Shown here one piece after another: positions 1 through 7,895 of a stretch of DNA of 32,153 nucleotides. The notes under the pieces were generated by a model that saw nothing but the letters and a program-made list of their open reading frames with translations, made no database searches and had not been told where the DNA came from. The position numbers and the translations under genes were made by a program. This stretch comes from DATFLL01 sp035267785 (GTDB lineage Bacteria > Pseudomonadota > Gammaproteobacteria > DATFLL01), in the NCBI GenBank assembly GCA_035267785.1, contig DATFLL010000129.1, forward strand, positions 1-32,153. Reading direction: 5' to 3'. The stretch's first letter is position 1. Each line of letters starts with the position of its first letter.

Positions 1-2
1 CC

Positions 3-251
3 CCGGCACGCGCGAGCAAACGCCCGCGGGCCACCTCGCCCGGGCACGTGACCTGCTCCATGCCGGGCACCGTGGTGGACGTCGTGGTCAACGTCGGCGA
101 TACCGTCAGCCCCGGCGACCCGGTGCTCATCGTCGAGGCCATGAAGATGGAAACCGAAATCCAGGCCCCGATCGCCGGCAAGGTCACGGCCGTGCACGTA
201 ACCAAAGGCGACCGCGTCAACCCCGACGAAGCCCTCGTCGAATTGGAGTAA
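3..251 (+). CDS. C-terminal biotinyl carrier domain of a biotin-dependent carboxylase/decarboxylase (partial)
   Basis: The reading frame is open from the left edge and stops at 249–251, so only the last 82 codons are visible. They hold a Pro/Ala/Arg-rich linker followed by a complete biotinyl domain with the canonical EAMKMET motif; the central Lys carries biotin. Two copies of the V..GD.V..G pattern flank it, as in the lipoyl/biotinyl barrel. This arrangement is typical of the C terminus of oxaloacetate decarboxylase alpha subunit or of pyruvate carboxylase subunit B. A stand-alone biotin carboxyl carrier protein is less likely because of the long linker. The missing N terminus prevents a choice between OadA and PycB. 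No oadB or oadG gene follows; the next 300 bases are a repeat element. Confidence 0.85.
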   Translation, partial: PARASKRPRATSPGHVTCSMPGTVVDVVVNVGDTVSPGDPVLIVEAMKMETEIQAPIAGKVTAVHVTKGDRVNPDEALVELE

Positions 252-252
252 T

Positions 253-509
253 AGCAAGCGAGTCGTTAATAACACAGAGGACACAGAGGCGCAGAGAACA
301 CAGAGAAAGCAATTTTTTATTTCTTGTGTTGCAGCCCCTAAGGTCTGACGGACTTTCGAGACTACCGTATCACCCTGCTCTGCGTTGCGTTGAACGGCGA
401 GACCCGTATTATTCGATACCCCAGCGCCTGACGCGCCGGTTGCCCCGACAAACATTCAAAGACTCTGCGTCCTCTGTGTCTCTGTGTTCTCTGCGTTCCT
501 TTCCAGAGC
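253..509 (+). repeat. Inverted-repeat element, copy 1, with CACAGAGGACACAGAG-type arms
   Basis: This roughly 257-bp intergenic stretch has a left arm (about 253–320) and a right arm (about 461–509) that are imperfect inverted repeats. Both are built from short reiterated units such as CACAGAGG and GCAGAG. The left end begins AGCAAGCGAG and the right end, read in reverse, begins GCTCTGGAAAGGAACGC. The same two ends recur at 1155–1382 in the opposite orientation. The core between the arms (about 321–460) has no convincing gene. I see no target-site duplication. Arms of this composition recur in many environmental bacterial genomes (recalled, not searched), which suggests a non-autonomous mobile or recombinogenic element. 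Confidence 0.75.
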
Positions 510-547
510 ATTTCTAGGACACTACAGCGTTGATGTACAATCGACGC

Positions 548-1135
548 ATGACTTCGCTGATTCTCGCTTCGACTTCGCCCTTTCGCCGCGCCGTGCTGGA
601 AAAGCTCGGTATCCCCTTTTCGACCGAGGCACCCGAAACCGATGAGACACCACTGCCTGGGGAGACGCCCGAGGCGATGGTCGGACGCCTGGCCCATGCA
701 AAGGCGGCGGCGGTGGCCGCACAGCGCAGCGAAGGATTGGTCATCGGATCGGACCAGGTCGCCGTCATCGACGGCGAGGTGCTCGGCAAGCCGGGGAATC
801 ACGAGCGGGCCGTAGCACAGCTGCGCACCGCCTCGGGCCGTGAGGTTACCTTCCTGACCGGTCTGTGCCTGATGAACGCCGCCACCGGCAACGTCCAGAC
901 GGAAGTCGTTCGTTTCGGTGTGGTCTTCCGTGAGCTAACCGACGAGCAAATCGAGAATTACCTGCGCCGCGAGCAGCCGTACAACAGCGCCGGCAGTTTC
1001 AAGTCGGAGGGGTTGGGAATCGTCCTGTTCGAACGTCTGGACGGCGAGGATCCAAACACGCTAATAGGCCTGCCGCTGATCCGCCTGGTGCGCATGCTCG
1101 AAAACGAGGGTATCGACGTCTTGGCAGGTCTCTAG
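548..1135 (+). CDS. maf: Maf-like nucleotide pyrophosphatase, YceF type (7-methyl-GTP pyrophosphatase)
   Basis: A 195-residue protein close in length and sequence to E. coli YceF. It opens with LILASTSPFRR, the Maf substrate-binding loop. It then has DETP and the GSDQVAV motif holding the catalytic Asp, followed by GKPG, TGLCLMN, SAGSFKSEG and DPNTLIGLPL. Family knowledge: YceF-type Maf proteins hydrolyse modified NTPs such as m7GTP to monophosphates, a house-cleaning role in the cytoplasm. The subfamily call rests on SDQV and the YceF-like C terminus; the TTP/UTP-type paralogue usually has TDQV. I start at ATG 548 because the family begins there; six further in-frame codons upstream add nothing conserved. 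A TACAAT box at 536–541 sits so close that a leaderless or very short leader is possible. The gene lies between two inverted copies of one repeat. Confidence 0.95.
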   Translation: MTSLILASTSPFRRAVLEKLGIPFSTEAPETDETPLPGETPEAMVGRLAHAKAAAVAAQRSEGLVIGSDQVAVIDGEVLGKPGNHERAVAQLRTASGREVTFLTGLCLMNAATGNVQTEVVRFGVVFRELTDEQIENYLRREQPYNSAGSFKSEGLGIVLFERLDGEDPNTLIGLPLIRLVRMLENEGIDVLAGL

Positions 1136-1157
1136 CGTATCGGCAAAGCGATACGCT
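1134..1157 (+). terminator. Hairpin overlapping the maf stop codon
   Basis: AGCGTATCG (1134–1142) and CGATACGCT (1149–1157) form a perfect 9-bp stem with a 6-base loop. It begins inside the maf stop codon (1133–1135). There is no following T-run, so it is not a classic intrinsic terminator; it may protect the 3' end or belong to the adjoining repeat element. Confidence 0.45.
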
Positions 1158-1382
1158 CTGGAAAGGAACGCAGAGGACACAGAGACACAGAGGGCGCAGA
1201 GATGGGCGAATATTCTACTATGTGCAGCCCCATTCTCGGTTGTGCGCGACCAGCAATCTATTGGTCTGTTTACCAACGCCAAATCCGATGCAGAACTGAT
1301 GCGCGGCAACCCGCATTGCAAATCTAAAAAAATGCTTCCTCTGCGGCTCTGTGTCCTCTGTGTTACGAACGGCTCGCTTGCT
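1155..1382 (-). repeat. Inverted-repeat element, copy 2, opposite orientation to copy 1
   Basis: This 228-bp interval between maf and sppA has arms at about 1155–1203 and 1328–1382. The arms match those of the element at 253–509 read in reverse: the same GCTCTGGAAAGGAACGC end, the same CACAGAGGACACAGAG core units, the same AAGCA plus T-run, and the same terminal AGCAAGCGAG (here as its complement, 1373–1382). The interior of about 124 bp is unlike the first copy, except for a shared TGT(T)GCAGCCCC string that faces the other way. No gene is evident inside. Confidence 0.75.
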
Positions 1383-1387
1383 GACAT

Positions 1388-2389
1388 CTAGCGCAGCGTG
1401 GGTCCGTCGAGGTGCAGTTCGCTGCCCATGGACTTGGCCATTGCCGCGCCCAATCGATTGGTCAGACGATTGAAGAAGTCCGGGCGGACGGTATAGTCGA
1501 CAATGTTCTTGGCGCCGATCACCTCTCGTGCCACGTAGCTCGAGCTGCCCATGGCATCGACGAGCCCGAGCTTCTTGCCCTCCTCGCCGGTCCACATCAG
1601 GCCTGAGAATAATGTCTTGTCATCACCCTTCAAACGATCGCCGCGGCCACGTTTGACCACATCGATGAACTGCTGGTGGATGTTGTTGAGCATCTCATGG
1701 ACATGCTTGACCTCCTCGGGTTTTAGCGGCGAGAAGGGATCGAGAAAACCTTTGTGGGTACCTGCTGTGAACAGCCGGCGCTGTACGCCGAGCTTCTTCA
1801 TGGTCTCGACAAAACCGAACCCGTTCATGATGACGCCAATCGAACCGACGATGCTGGCCTTGTCCGCATAGATCTTGTCGGCGGCGGACGCGATGTAATA
1901 GCCGCCCGAGGCGCAAATGTCGGTGACGACGGCGTAAATTGGCACCTTGGGGTGCAGCTTACGCAGGCGCCAAATTTCATCGTTGATGTAACCGGCCTGT
2001 ACGGGACTCCCACCCGGGCTGTTGATCCGTAGAATCACACCGACGGTGTTACTGTCCCTGTAAGCCGCGCGCAAGGCGTTGATGACATTGTCGGCGCTGG
2101 CCTGGCTCTTGTCGGATATGACCCCCCGAATCTCGATCAGGGCCGTGTGCCGCCCCGTGGTGATCGGACCACCTCCGCGCTCGCTCGGCCAATACACAAT
2201 GACCAGCAGCAGGATAAGATAGGCCATCAAAAGTGATTTGAAGAAGATGTTCCACCGACGGGTGCGCCGCTGCTCGTTCAGGGCGGCAAACGACAGGCGA
2301 TTGATGAGGTCGCGCTGCCATTCGACCTCGCTCGACGGGGCACCGGACTGGCCGCTGGTGGATGGAGAACTGGGTTCGTTTTCGCTCAT
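1388..2389 (-). CDS. sppA: Signal peptide peptidase SppA, short (S49) form
   Basis: A 333-residue membrane-anchored serine protease. A charged, Ser/Pro-rich cytoplasmic N terminus of about 45 residues precedes one membrane segment (about 49–67), and a single S49 domain follows. Visible motifs are NSPGGSP (123–129), the catalytic Ser161 in CASGGYY, the GSIGVI strand (182–187) and Lys213 in THKG, at the place of the catalytic Lys in short SppA proteins. Family knowledge: it degrades cleaved signal peptides and other membrane peptides. The length fits the single-domain form rather than the 618-residue E. coli SppA. Synteny with HAD and rluC upstream and maf downstream is conserved in Pseudomonas. 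SohB is a related alternative but is usually longer at the N terminus. Confidence 0.92.
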   Translation of the reverse strand: MSENEPSSPSTSGQSGAPSSEVEWQRDLINRLSFAALNEQRRTRRWNIFFKSLLMAYLILLLVIVYWPSERGGGPITTGRHTALIEIRGVISDKSQASADNVINALRAAYRDSNTVGVILRINSPGGSPVQAGYINDEIWRLRKLHPKVPIYAVVTDICASGGYYIASAADKIYADKASIVGSIGVIMNGFGFVETMKKLGVQRRLFTAGTHKGFLDPFSPLKPEEVKHVHEMLNNIHQQFIDVVKRGRGDRLKGDDKTLFSGLMWTGEEGKKLGLVDAMGSSSYVAREVIGAKNIVDYTVRPDFFNRLTNRLGAAMAKSMGSELHLDGPTLR

Positions 2390-2429
2390 GGTGCTATCCT
2401 TCAGCGGATGGTCGAACGTTGTGCAGAGG

Positions 2430-2453
2430 CACGGGCTCGCCCCGACACCCGTG
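2430..2453. other. Short inverted repeat between the HAD gene and sppA
   Basis: CACGGG (2430–2435) and CCCGTG (2448–2453) can form a 6-bp hairpin with a 12-base loop in the 89-base gap upstream of sppA. No T-run follows. It could be an mRNA stability or processing element between the two genes. Confidence 0.3.
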
Positions 2454-2478
2454 GATCAGATTTATAACATAGCCCGTA

Positions 2479-3159
2479 TCATGACGCCGCGCGCCGGTCC
2501 TGCGCGCCGCCGCGCAGCCACTCGCCCATCGCCGCGACACTGTCGACGCAGCCGCGGGGACCGCAGCGCAGCAGGCGCTCGCGCGTATGCACGCCATAGG
2601 TGACAGCCAGGGCGTGCGTGCCGGCGTTGTTCGCCATCAACATATCGTATTCGGTATCGCCGATCATCAGGGTCTCGCCCGGCTCCGCCCCCAGCACATC
2701 CATTACGTCGAGCAGCATCTGCGGGTTCGGTTTGGACAGGGCCTCGTCGGCACAGCGCGTATACGCGAACAGCTCGCCCAATCCGCTTTGCGCCAGGGCC
2801 TGATTCAGACCGGAGCGCCCCTTGCCCGTGGCCACCGCCAGCAGATGACCCCGCGCCGACAGATCCTCGAGCAGTTCGCGCACCCCGGCGAAAAGCGGAG
2901 TCGGGGTCTCGTTGGCCTCGAGGTAATGGTGGCGATAGCGAGCGGTCAGCTCGCGGTGCAGGATTTCGTCGGCCCCCGGAAAAAGCGTATCGACGGCCTC
3001 ACGGAGGCCGAGACCGATGATGTTGCGCAGTGCGTCGTCGTCTCGGTGCTCGAGCCCGAGGTCGTCGATCGCGGCGCCGAGGCAGGCCAGAATTCGCGAC
3101 TCGGAGTCCATCAAGGTACCGTCCCAATCGAAGACCAGGAGCTTCAGTTCATCATTCAT
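2479..3159 (-). CDS. HAD-superfamily hydrolase, phosphoglycolate-phosphatase-like (subfamily IA)
   Basis: A 226-residue haloacid dehalogenase-type phosphatase. Motif I is FDWDGTLMDS, with Asp11 as nucleophile and Asp13 as acid/base. An alpha-helical cap (about 20–85) follows, then motif II in AVATGK, the motif III Lys in SKPNP, and motif IV GDTEYDM. Family knowledge: these enzymes remove phosphate from small cytoplasmic metabolites such as phosphoglycolate or sugar phosphates; the natural substrate cannot be read from the sequence. The start codon overlaps the rluC stop as ATGA (3156–3159), so the gene is translationally coupled to rluC. A hydrolase in this position beside rluC recurs in Pseudomonas, which argues for a function linked to RNA or ribosome housekeeping, though none is proven. 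Confidence 0.9.
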   Translation of the reverse strand: MNDELKLLVFDWDGTLMDSESRILACLGAAIDDLGLEHRDDDALRNIIGLGLREAVDTLFPGADEILHRELTARYRHHYLEANETPTPLFAGVRELLEDLSARGHLLAVATGKGRSGLNQALAQSGLGELFAYTRCADEALSKPNPQMLLDVMDVLGAEPGETLMIGDTEYDMLMANNAGTHALAVTYGVHTRERLLRCGPRGCVDSVAAMGEWLRGGAQDRRAAS

Positions 3160-4145
3160 TTGCTGCGTTCCAATGCGTCCAGGACGCGGTTGAGGTCGTC
3201 GTCCAGAGGCGCGTTGACCTGGACGGGCGCACCTCCCTCGAGCTCGAAGCCCAGGGAGCGGGCGTGCAGGAACAACCGCTTCAGTCCCAGCCCCGCCATG
3301 CGCCGGTTGAATTCGGGGTCGCCGTATTTATCGTCGCCGGCAATCGGATGTCCGGCGTGGGCCGCATGCACCCTCACCTGATGGGTACGCCCCGTGATGA
3401 GGCGTACCTCCACCAGGCTGGCATCATCATATATGGTGAGCGGCTTGAACAAACTCAAGGCCGCCTTACCGGCCGGGTCGACCACGACGATACGCTCGCC
3501 CGACTTGAGCACGTTCTTGTGCAGCGGGGCCTCGACACGCCGGGGGCCGCCCTCCCAGCGCCCCTTCACCAAGGCGAGGTAGCGCTTGTCGACGCCCTCT
3601 TCGCCCTCGCCGCGCAACAGCGCGTGCAGCGCACGCAGGGCACTGCGCTTTTTGGCGATCACCAGGCAGCCCGAGGTCTCCCGGTCCAGCCGATGCACGA
3701 GCTCGAGGTAATGGGCCTCGGGGCGCAGTGCACGCAGGGCTTCGATTACGCCGAAGCTCAGGCCGCTGCCACCGTGCACAGCGAGGCCGCTGGGTTTGTT
3801 CAGCACCAGCAGCCTCTTGTCCTCATAGAGGATCGCCGCCTCGAGCTCGTCGAGCACCCGTTGGTTGGGCCGCGCGGGCGTGCGGGGCTCGCCGAGGCGC
3901 ACCGGCGGGATGCGCACACTGTCGCCGGCCTGCAGCCGGTAGCTCGGTTTGATGCGCCCCCGATTCACCCGCACCTCCCCGCGGCGCAGGATACGGTAGA
4001 TCAGGCTCTTGGGCGCACCCTTGAGTCGGGCCAGCAGGAAGTTGTCAATGCGCTGGCCGGCTGCATCGGGGCCGATTTCGAGCGTGCGCGGCCCCTGCGG
4101 GCTGCCGGAAGGGCCGGGCTGGTTGGGTTCATCGGGGGCGGTCAT
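3156..4145 (-). CDS. rluC: 23S rRNA pseudouridine synthase RluC
   Basis: A 329-residue enzyme with an N-terminal S4 RNA-binding domain (about 31–80, beginning GQRIDNFL) and an RluA-type catalytic domain. The catalytic motif HRLDRET is at 151–157, with Asp154 the nucleophile. Later motifs KRYLALVKG, GRTHQVRVH and the C-terminal LHA.SL pattern are intact. Family knowledge: RluC makes pseudouridine at 23S positions 955, 2504 and 2580 (E. coli numbering). The S4 domain plus position divergent from rne point to RluC rather than RluD or TruC. A Pro-rich tail of about 20 residues precedes the S4 domain. It heads a leftward rluC–HAD pair and shares a short upstream region with the rne promoter; a TATGAT-like box lies near 4153–4158 on this strand. 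Confidence 0.94.
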   Translation of the reverse strand: MTAPDEPNQPGPSGSPQGPRTLEIGPDAAGQRIDNFLLARLKGAPKSLIYRILRRGEVRVNRGRIKPSYRLQAGDSVRIPPVRLGEPRTPARPNQRVLDELEAAILYEDKRLLVLNKPSGLAVHGGSGLSFGVIEALRALRPEAHYLELVHRLDRETSGCLVIAKKRSALRALHALLRGEGEEGVDKRYLALVKGRWEGGPRRVEAPLHKNVLKSGERIVVVDPAGKAALSLFKPLTIYDDASLVEVRLITGRTHQVRVHAAHAGHPIAGDDKYGDPEFNRRMAGLGLKRLFLHARSLGFELEGGAPVQVNAPLDDDLNRVLDALERSK

Positions 4146-4175
4146 GCGGGCCGATCATAGCAGTTTATTAAGCAA

Positions 4176-4204
4176 TTGATGCACTTGCCGAAGGTTGCTA
4201 TAGT
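4176..4204 (+). promoter_or_regulatory. Sigma-70 promoter of rne
   Basis: TTGATG (4176–4181) and TATAGT (4199–4204) are separated by exactly 17 bases, an almost consensus sigma-70 pair. Transcription would start near 4211, giving a leader of about 340 nt before the rne ATG, close to the long leader known for E. coli rne. Confidence 0.75.
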
Positions 4205-4210
4205 AAGGGC

Positions 4211-4553
4211 GCCCCCCAAATGGGCCCGGAAAGCGGGCCTTTCCGTGGTAGCACGGGTCGGTTGGGGACCAAAACGGTTTCTTATGCGGCATCCGCCTGC
4301 TTGTGGATGTCTGATATGAACGCGGTGCCGTCTGGACGCAGTGATGAACTGCCCGCCGGCGCTGCATCGAAATTGCGCTCCCATGGCCTCTGCGAACTGG
4401 TCATGCCGGGTAAGGCCGCTTCGGCGGCCCAACTAAAATCAGGTTTGTCCGTTATGTGCATCAGGCGCCCTGCAGTGCCGGCCCATAACTTCCGACCTGG
4501 CGAACCCGCGGCCTGTATAGGGACCGTGGTCGAGCGCCGGAGAACATTAAAAA
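4211..4553 (+). promoter_or_regulatory. Long structured 5' leader of rne, probable autoregulatory element
   Basis: No gene is visible in these roughly 340 bases, but several hairpins are. GGCCCG/CGGGCC pair at 4223–4228 and 4234–4239. CCGTG/CACGG pair at 4243–4247 and 4252–4256 around GTAG. GGCCGC/GCGGCC pair at 4414–4419 and 4424–4429 around a stable TTCG tetraloop. In enterobacteria RNase E binds and cleaves its own 361-nt leader to set its level; the length and hairpin content suggest the same logic here. Sequence identity to the Rfam rne5 family is not claimed. Confidence 0.6.
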
Positions 4554-7500
4554 ATGAAGAGAATGTTGTTCAACGCAACTCAACCCGAGGAGTTGCGTGT
4601 CGCCCTGGTCGATGGCCAGCGTCTGTACGATCTCGATATCGAGACCGCCGCCAAAGAGCAAAAGAAGTCCAATATCTACAAGGGTAAGATCACCCGCGTA
4701 GAACCCAGCCTCGAGGCCGCCTTCGTCGACTACGGCGCAGAGCGCCACGGTTTCCTCCCCCTCAAGGAAGTTGCCCGCACGTATTTCGCCTCCGGCGGCG
4801 AAGGCGGCGGCCGCGTCAATATCAAGGACGCCCTGAAGGAAGGCCAGGAAATCGTTGTCCAGGTCGACAAGGAAGAGCGCGGCAACAAGGGCGCCGCCCT
4901 GACGACCTTCATCAGTCTGGCCGGGCGTTATCTGGTCCTGATGCCGAACAATCCGCGCGCCGGCGGTGTCTCGCGCCGCATCGAGGGTGACGACCGCTCC
5001 GATGCCCGCGACGCCATGAGCGGCCTGGAAATCCCCCCGGACATGGGCCTGATCCTGCGCACCGCCGGCGTGGGCAAAAGCACCGAAGAGCTGCAGTGGG
5101 ACCTGGACTACCTCCTCCACCTCTGGTCGTCCATCGATCAGGCCTCCAAGGAGCGTGCCGCCCCCTTCCTGATCTATCAGGAGAGCAACCTGATTACGCG
5201 CGCCATCCGCGATTACATGCGCAACGACATCAATGAGATCCTCATTGACGAGCCGGGCATCTACGAGCAGGCCCGCGAATTCATGTCACAGGTGATGCCG
5301 CACAACCTGAACAAGGTAAAGCTGTACCAGGATCCGGTCCCGCTGTTTACCCGCTATCAGATCGAAAGCCAAATTGAGTCGGCCTTCCAGCGTGAGGTAC
5401 GCCTTCCCTCGGGCGGGTCCATCGTCATCGACCACACCGAGGCGCTGGTTTCGATCGACATCAACTCGGCACGGGCCACGAAGGGCGGAGACATCGAGGA
5501 GACCGCCCTGAACACCAACGTCGAGGCTGCCGAGGAGATCGCCCGCCAGCTTCGCCTGCGCGACCTGGGCGGGCTCATCGTCATCGATTTCATCGACATG
5601 ACGCCCGCGCGCAACCAGCGCGAGGTGGAAAACCGCCTGCGCGACGCCCTCAAACAGGATCGGGCCCGCGTCCAGCTGGGTCGAATCTCGCGTTTCGGCC
5701 TGCTCGAGATGTCGCGCCAGCGTCTGCGTCCCTCGCTGGGCGAGTCCAGCCAGATCGTCTGCCCTCGCTGCAAGGGCCAGGGCACCATTCGCGGCGTCGA
5801 ATCGCTCGCCCTGTCGGTGCTGCGCATCGTCGAGGAAGAGGCGATGAAGGAGAAGACGGCCAAGGTCATCGCCCGCCTGCCAACCAACGTCGCCACGTTC
5901 CTGTTGAACGAAAAACGCGGCGTCATCGGCGAGATCGAGCAGCGCCAGAAGGTCGCCATTGTCCTGGTGCCCAACACCTGGATGGAGACCCCCCAGTACG
6001 AGGTCGAGCGTATTCGCCTGAGCGACGAGGCCGCCGAATCGGATCAATTCAGCTACGAACTGGCCACGCGCAAGGAAGAAGACTACGTCACGGCGACGGC
6101 CGCGGCGGAGCGCCCGGCCGCCGAAGAGCCGGCGGTCAAGGCTGTACCGCCGTCTGCCCCGCGCCCGGTGGCCGCACCGGCCCAGCCGGCGCCAGCGAGC
6201 CCCGGCCTGGTGCGGCGCCTGTGGACCAGCCTCTTCGGACCCGCCGCTCCCGAGGCCACTGCCGGCAAGGGCGAGCCCAAGGCCAAAGCTGACGCCAAAG
6301 GCGGTGCAGGACGCGAGCGCAAGCCGCAGGAACGCCGTGGTCGCAGCGAGCGCGGCGCGGAGACTCAGGGCCGCGATCAGTCCCGGAGTCAGGGACAGCG
6401 CGGTCGCGGCCAGTCATCGTCGCGCCGCGGTGGCCAAGGTCAGCAGCAGGGACAGACTCGCCGCTCCGGTGGCAATGGCGGCGGCCGTAAGGGCAGCGAG
6501 CGGCCCGCGCGCGGCGAACGGACCAGCGAAAAGACCCCTGAGAAGAGTGCCGAAAGCGCCAACGCCAAACCGGCGGCGGAAGACAAGCGGACGACCGCGG
6601 ACAAGAACGCGCAGCCGCAACCGAGTCCGGCGGCGACCGCCGCGCCTGCGCCGGAAGGCCAACCGAATACCGAGACGGGCGGCGAATCCAAGCCGCGCAG
6701 CGAGCGCTCGAGCAGCAGCAGCCGCCGCGGCCGCCGTGGCGGTCGCCGCCGCCGCCGCAGCGGTGCCAACGCTGAACAGGGCGCCAATCAGCCCGACGCT
6801 GGAAATGGCCAGAGCGAGGCCGAACAGGGCGATCGTGACTCGGGTGCAGCACAGGGCGCCTCCGCGCCCCGCGGCAACGGCGGTGAACAGCGCAAGAGCG
6901 ACGAAGGCAACAAGCCCTCCGCCACTTCGGAAAGGACTGCTGCCCCCGACGGCAACGAGACCGCCCGCAGCGAAGTCCCCAGGGCCGACGCCCCGGCCGA
7001 AAAGACGTCCCCCAATGAGGCGGCGACTCCGCCCGAAGCACAAGGCGGCCAGCGTCGGGACTCGAAACCCCCTGTCGCATCCAAGGCACCGGCCCAAGAA
7101 AAGGAGAGCGGCGATTCGGGCGGTCCGGCTGCGGGCCAGACGGTCGCCCCCGAGAATCCCCAGCGCCCCGATTCGGACCGCGCGCCGTCGGGCGCCACCC
7201 AATCGAGTCCCAGACAGCCGGGCAGCGGCTCCAAGCCCGACACGCGAACGGACAGCAGCGCACCGTACACGGGCGCACCGAGGGCCCCAGCCGGCGCGAA
7301 TCCCCCGCCCGCCAGTTCCACCAACGCGGCGGCGGCCCGCACGGGGTCGCCCACCTCCCCCAACCCGCGTGATGGCTCACCGGCGGGCGGCAGCGACGAA
7401 CGTCGCCCGTCGGGATCGAGCAACGCGGCGTCGCACACCAATGCGCCGCCGGCTGATCGTCCGGCCGCGCGCAACGACCAGACCGGGAATGCACCGGCGA

Positions 7501-7748
7501 GCAGTCCATCGCCGGACAGGGCGCCGAGCGCTCGCGAGCCCGGCGCCTCCGCGGCGCCTGCAGCGACGCCGGCGTCCGGCGGCAACCCGCCCGCGCCCAA
7601 AACGGAGTCCGGCACGAACCGCGATCCGGATGCGCGCTGGTCCGGAGACCGCCCGTCGGGCGGTGCGCGGCCCGAGTCGACCGCTTCCCAAGAGCGCGAT
7701 CCGGCGCCCGCCGGATCCAACGACAGTCCGGAACGGCGCGACGATTAA
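4554..7748 (+). CDS. rne: Ribonuclease E
   Basis: A 1064-residue endoribonuclease with a conserved catalytic half (1–510) and a long disordered scaffold half. The S1 domain spans about 36–119. The 5'-sensor and DNase I-like regions follow, with the likely magnesium ligands Asp302 and Asp345. The Zn-link is CPRC (Cys403, Cys406), numbered one less than in E. coli. Family knowledge: RNase E starts decay of most mRNAs and processes rRNA and tRNA precursors at the inner membrane. Residues about 551–564 (GLVRRLWTSLFG) look like an amphipathic membrane-anchoring helix. After it come Arg-rich blocks (about 588–660 and an RRGRRGG cluster further on) that should bind RNA, then about 300 residues of Pro/Ala/Ser/Gly-rich sequence. 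I see no clear enolase- or PNPase-binding site. The tail's high GC creates long spurious open frames on both strands. Confidence 0.97.
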   Translation: MKRMLFNATQPEELRVALVDGQRLYDLDIETAAKEQKKSNIYKGKITRVEPSLEAAFVDYGAERHGFLPLKEVARTYFASGGEGGGRVNIKDALKEGQEIVVQVDKEERGNKGAALTTFISLAGRYLVLMPNNPRAGGVSRRIEGDDRSDARDAMSGLEIPPDMGLILRTAGVGKSTEELQWDLDYLLHLWSSIDQASKERAAPFLIYQESNLITRAIRDYMRNDINEILIDEPGIYEQAREFMSQVMPHNLNKVKLYQDPVPLFTRYQIESQIESAFQREVRLPSGGSIVIDHTEALVSIDINSARATKGGDIEETALNTNVEAAEEIARQLRLRDLGGLIVIDFIDMTPARNQREVENRLRDALKQDRARVQLGRISRFGLLEMSRQRLRPSLGESSQIVCPRCKGQGTIRGVESLALSVLRIVEEEAMKEKTAKVIARLPTNVATFLLNEKRGVIGEIEQRQKVAIVLVPNTWMETPQYEVERIRLSDEAAESDQFSYELATRKEEDYVTATAAAERPAAEEPAVKAVPPSAPRPVAAPAQPAPASPGLVRRLWTSLFGPAAPEATAGKGEPKAKADAKGGAGRERKPQERRGRSERGAETQGRDQSRSQGQRGRGQSSSRRGGQGQQQGQTRRSGGNGGGRKGSERPARGERTSEKTPEKSAESANAKPAAEDKRTTADKNAQPQPSPAATAAPAPEGQPNTETGGESKPRSERSSSSSRRGRRGGRRRRRSGANAEQGANQPDAGNGQSEAEQGDRDSGAAQGASAPRGNGGEQRKSDEGNKPSATSERTAAPDGNETARSEVPRADAPAEKTSPNEAATPPEAQGGQRRDSKPPVASKAPAQEKESGDSGGPAAGQTVAPENPQRPDSDRAPSGATQSSPRQPGSGSKPDTRTDSSAPYTGAPRAPAGANPPPASSTNAAAARTGSPTSPNPRDGSPAGGSDERRPSGSSNAASHTNAPPADRPAARNDQTGNAPASSPSPDRAPSAREPGASAAPAATPASGGNPPAPKTESGTNRDPDARWSGDRPSGGARPESTASQERDPAPAGSNDSPERRDD

Positions 7749-7806
7749 CGAGAGCTCGTGTCCCCGGTCGGCTTCTGCCGCCGGGGGCCGACGCGACGAG
7801 CTCGTT
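7747..7806. terminator. Large hairpin after rne, possible bidirectional terminator
   Basis: AACGAG (7747–7752) and CTCGT (7755–7759) pair with ACGAG (7796–7800) and CTCGTT (7801–7806), interrupted by a two-base bulge. Inside, CCCCGG (7762–7767) can pair with CCGGGG (7781–7786). It lies between the convergent rne and tyrosine phosphatase genes and starts in the rne stop codon. The T-tract is weak (TTT), so termination efficiency is uncertain. Confidence 0.5.
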
Positions 7807-7895
7807 TCAAAGCGAAACGCCCCCCTCGCATCGGCGTCTCTGGCCGAAAGTCACCGCGACGGCGGCGCTCAGCCCGAGGCGCATTGACCGGCCCT

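Noticed and set aside
253..1382. CRISPR array from the CACAGAG repeats
   Set aside because: The reiterated units are too short, are arranged as inverted arms without regular spacers, and no cas gene is near.
4414..4429. GGCCGC-TTCG-GCGGCC hairpin as a terminator before rne
   Set aside because: No T-run follows, and it lies within the rne leader; a structural role in the leader is more likely.
6136..7887. Long open frames on both strands across the rne 3' half
   Set aside because: They are Arg/Pro/Ala-rich shadows of the low-complexity, high-GC rne tail and show no family motifs or ribosome sites.
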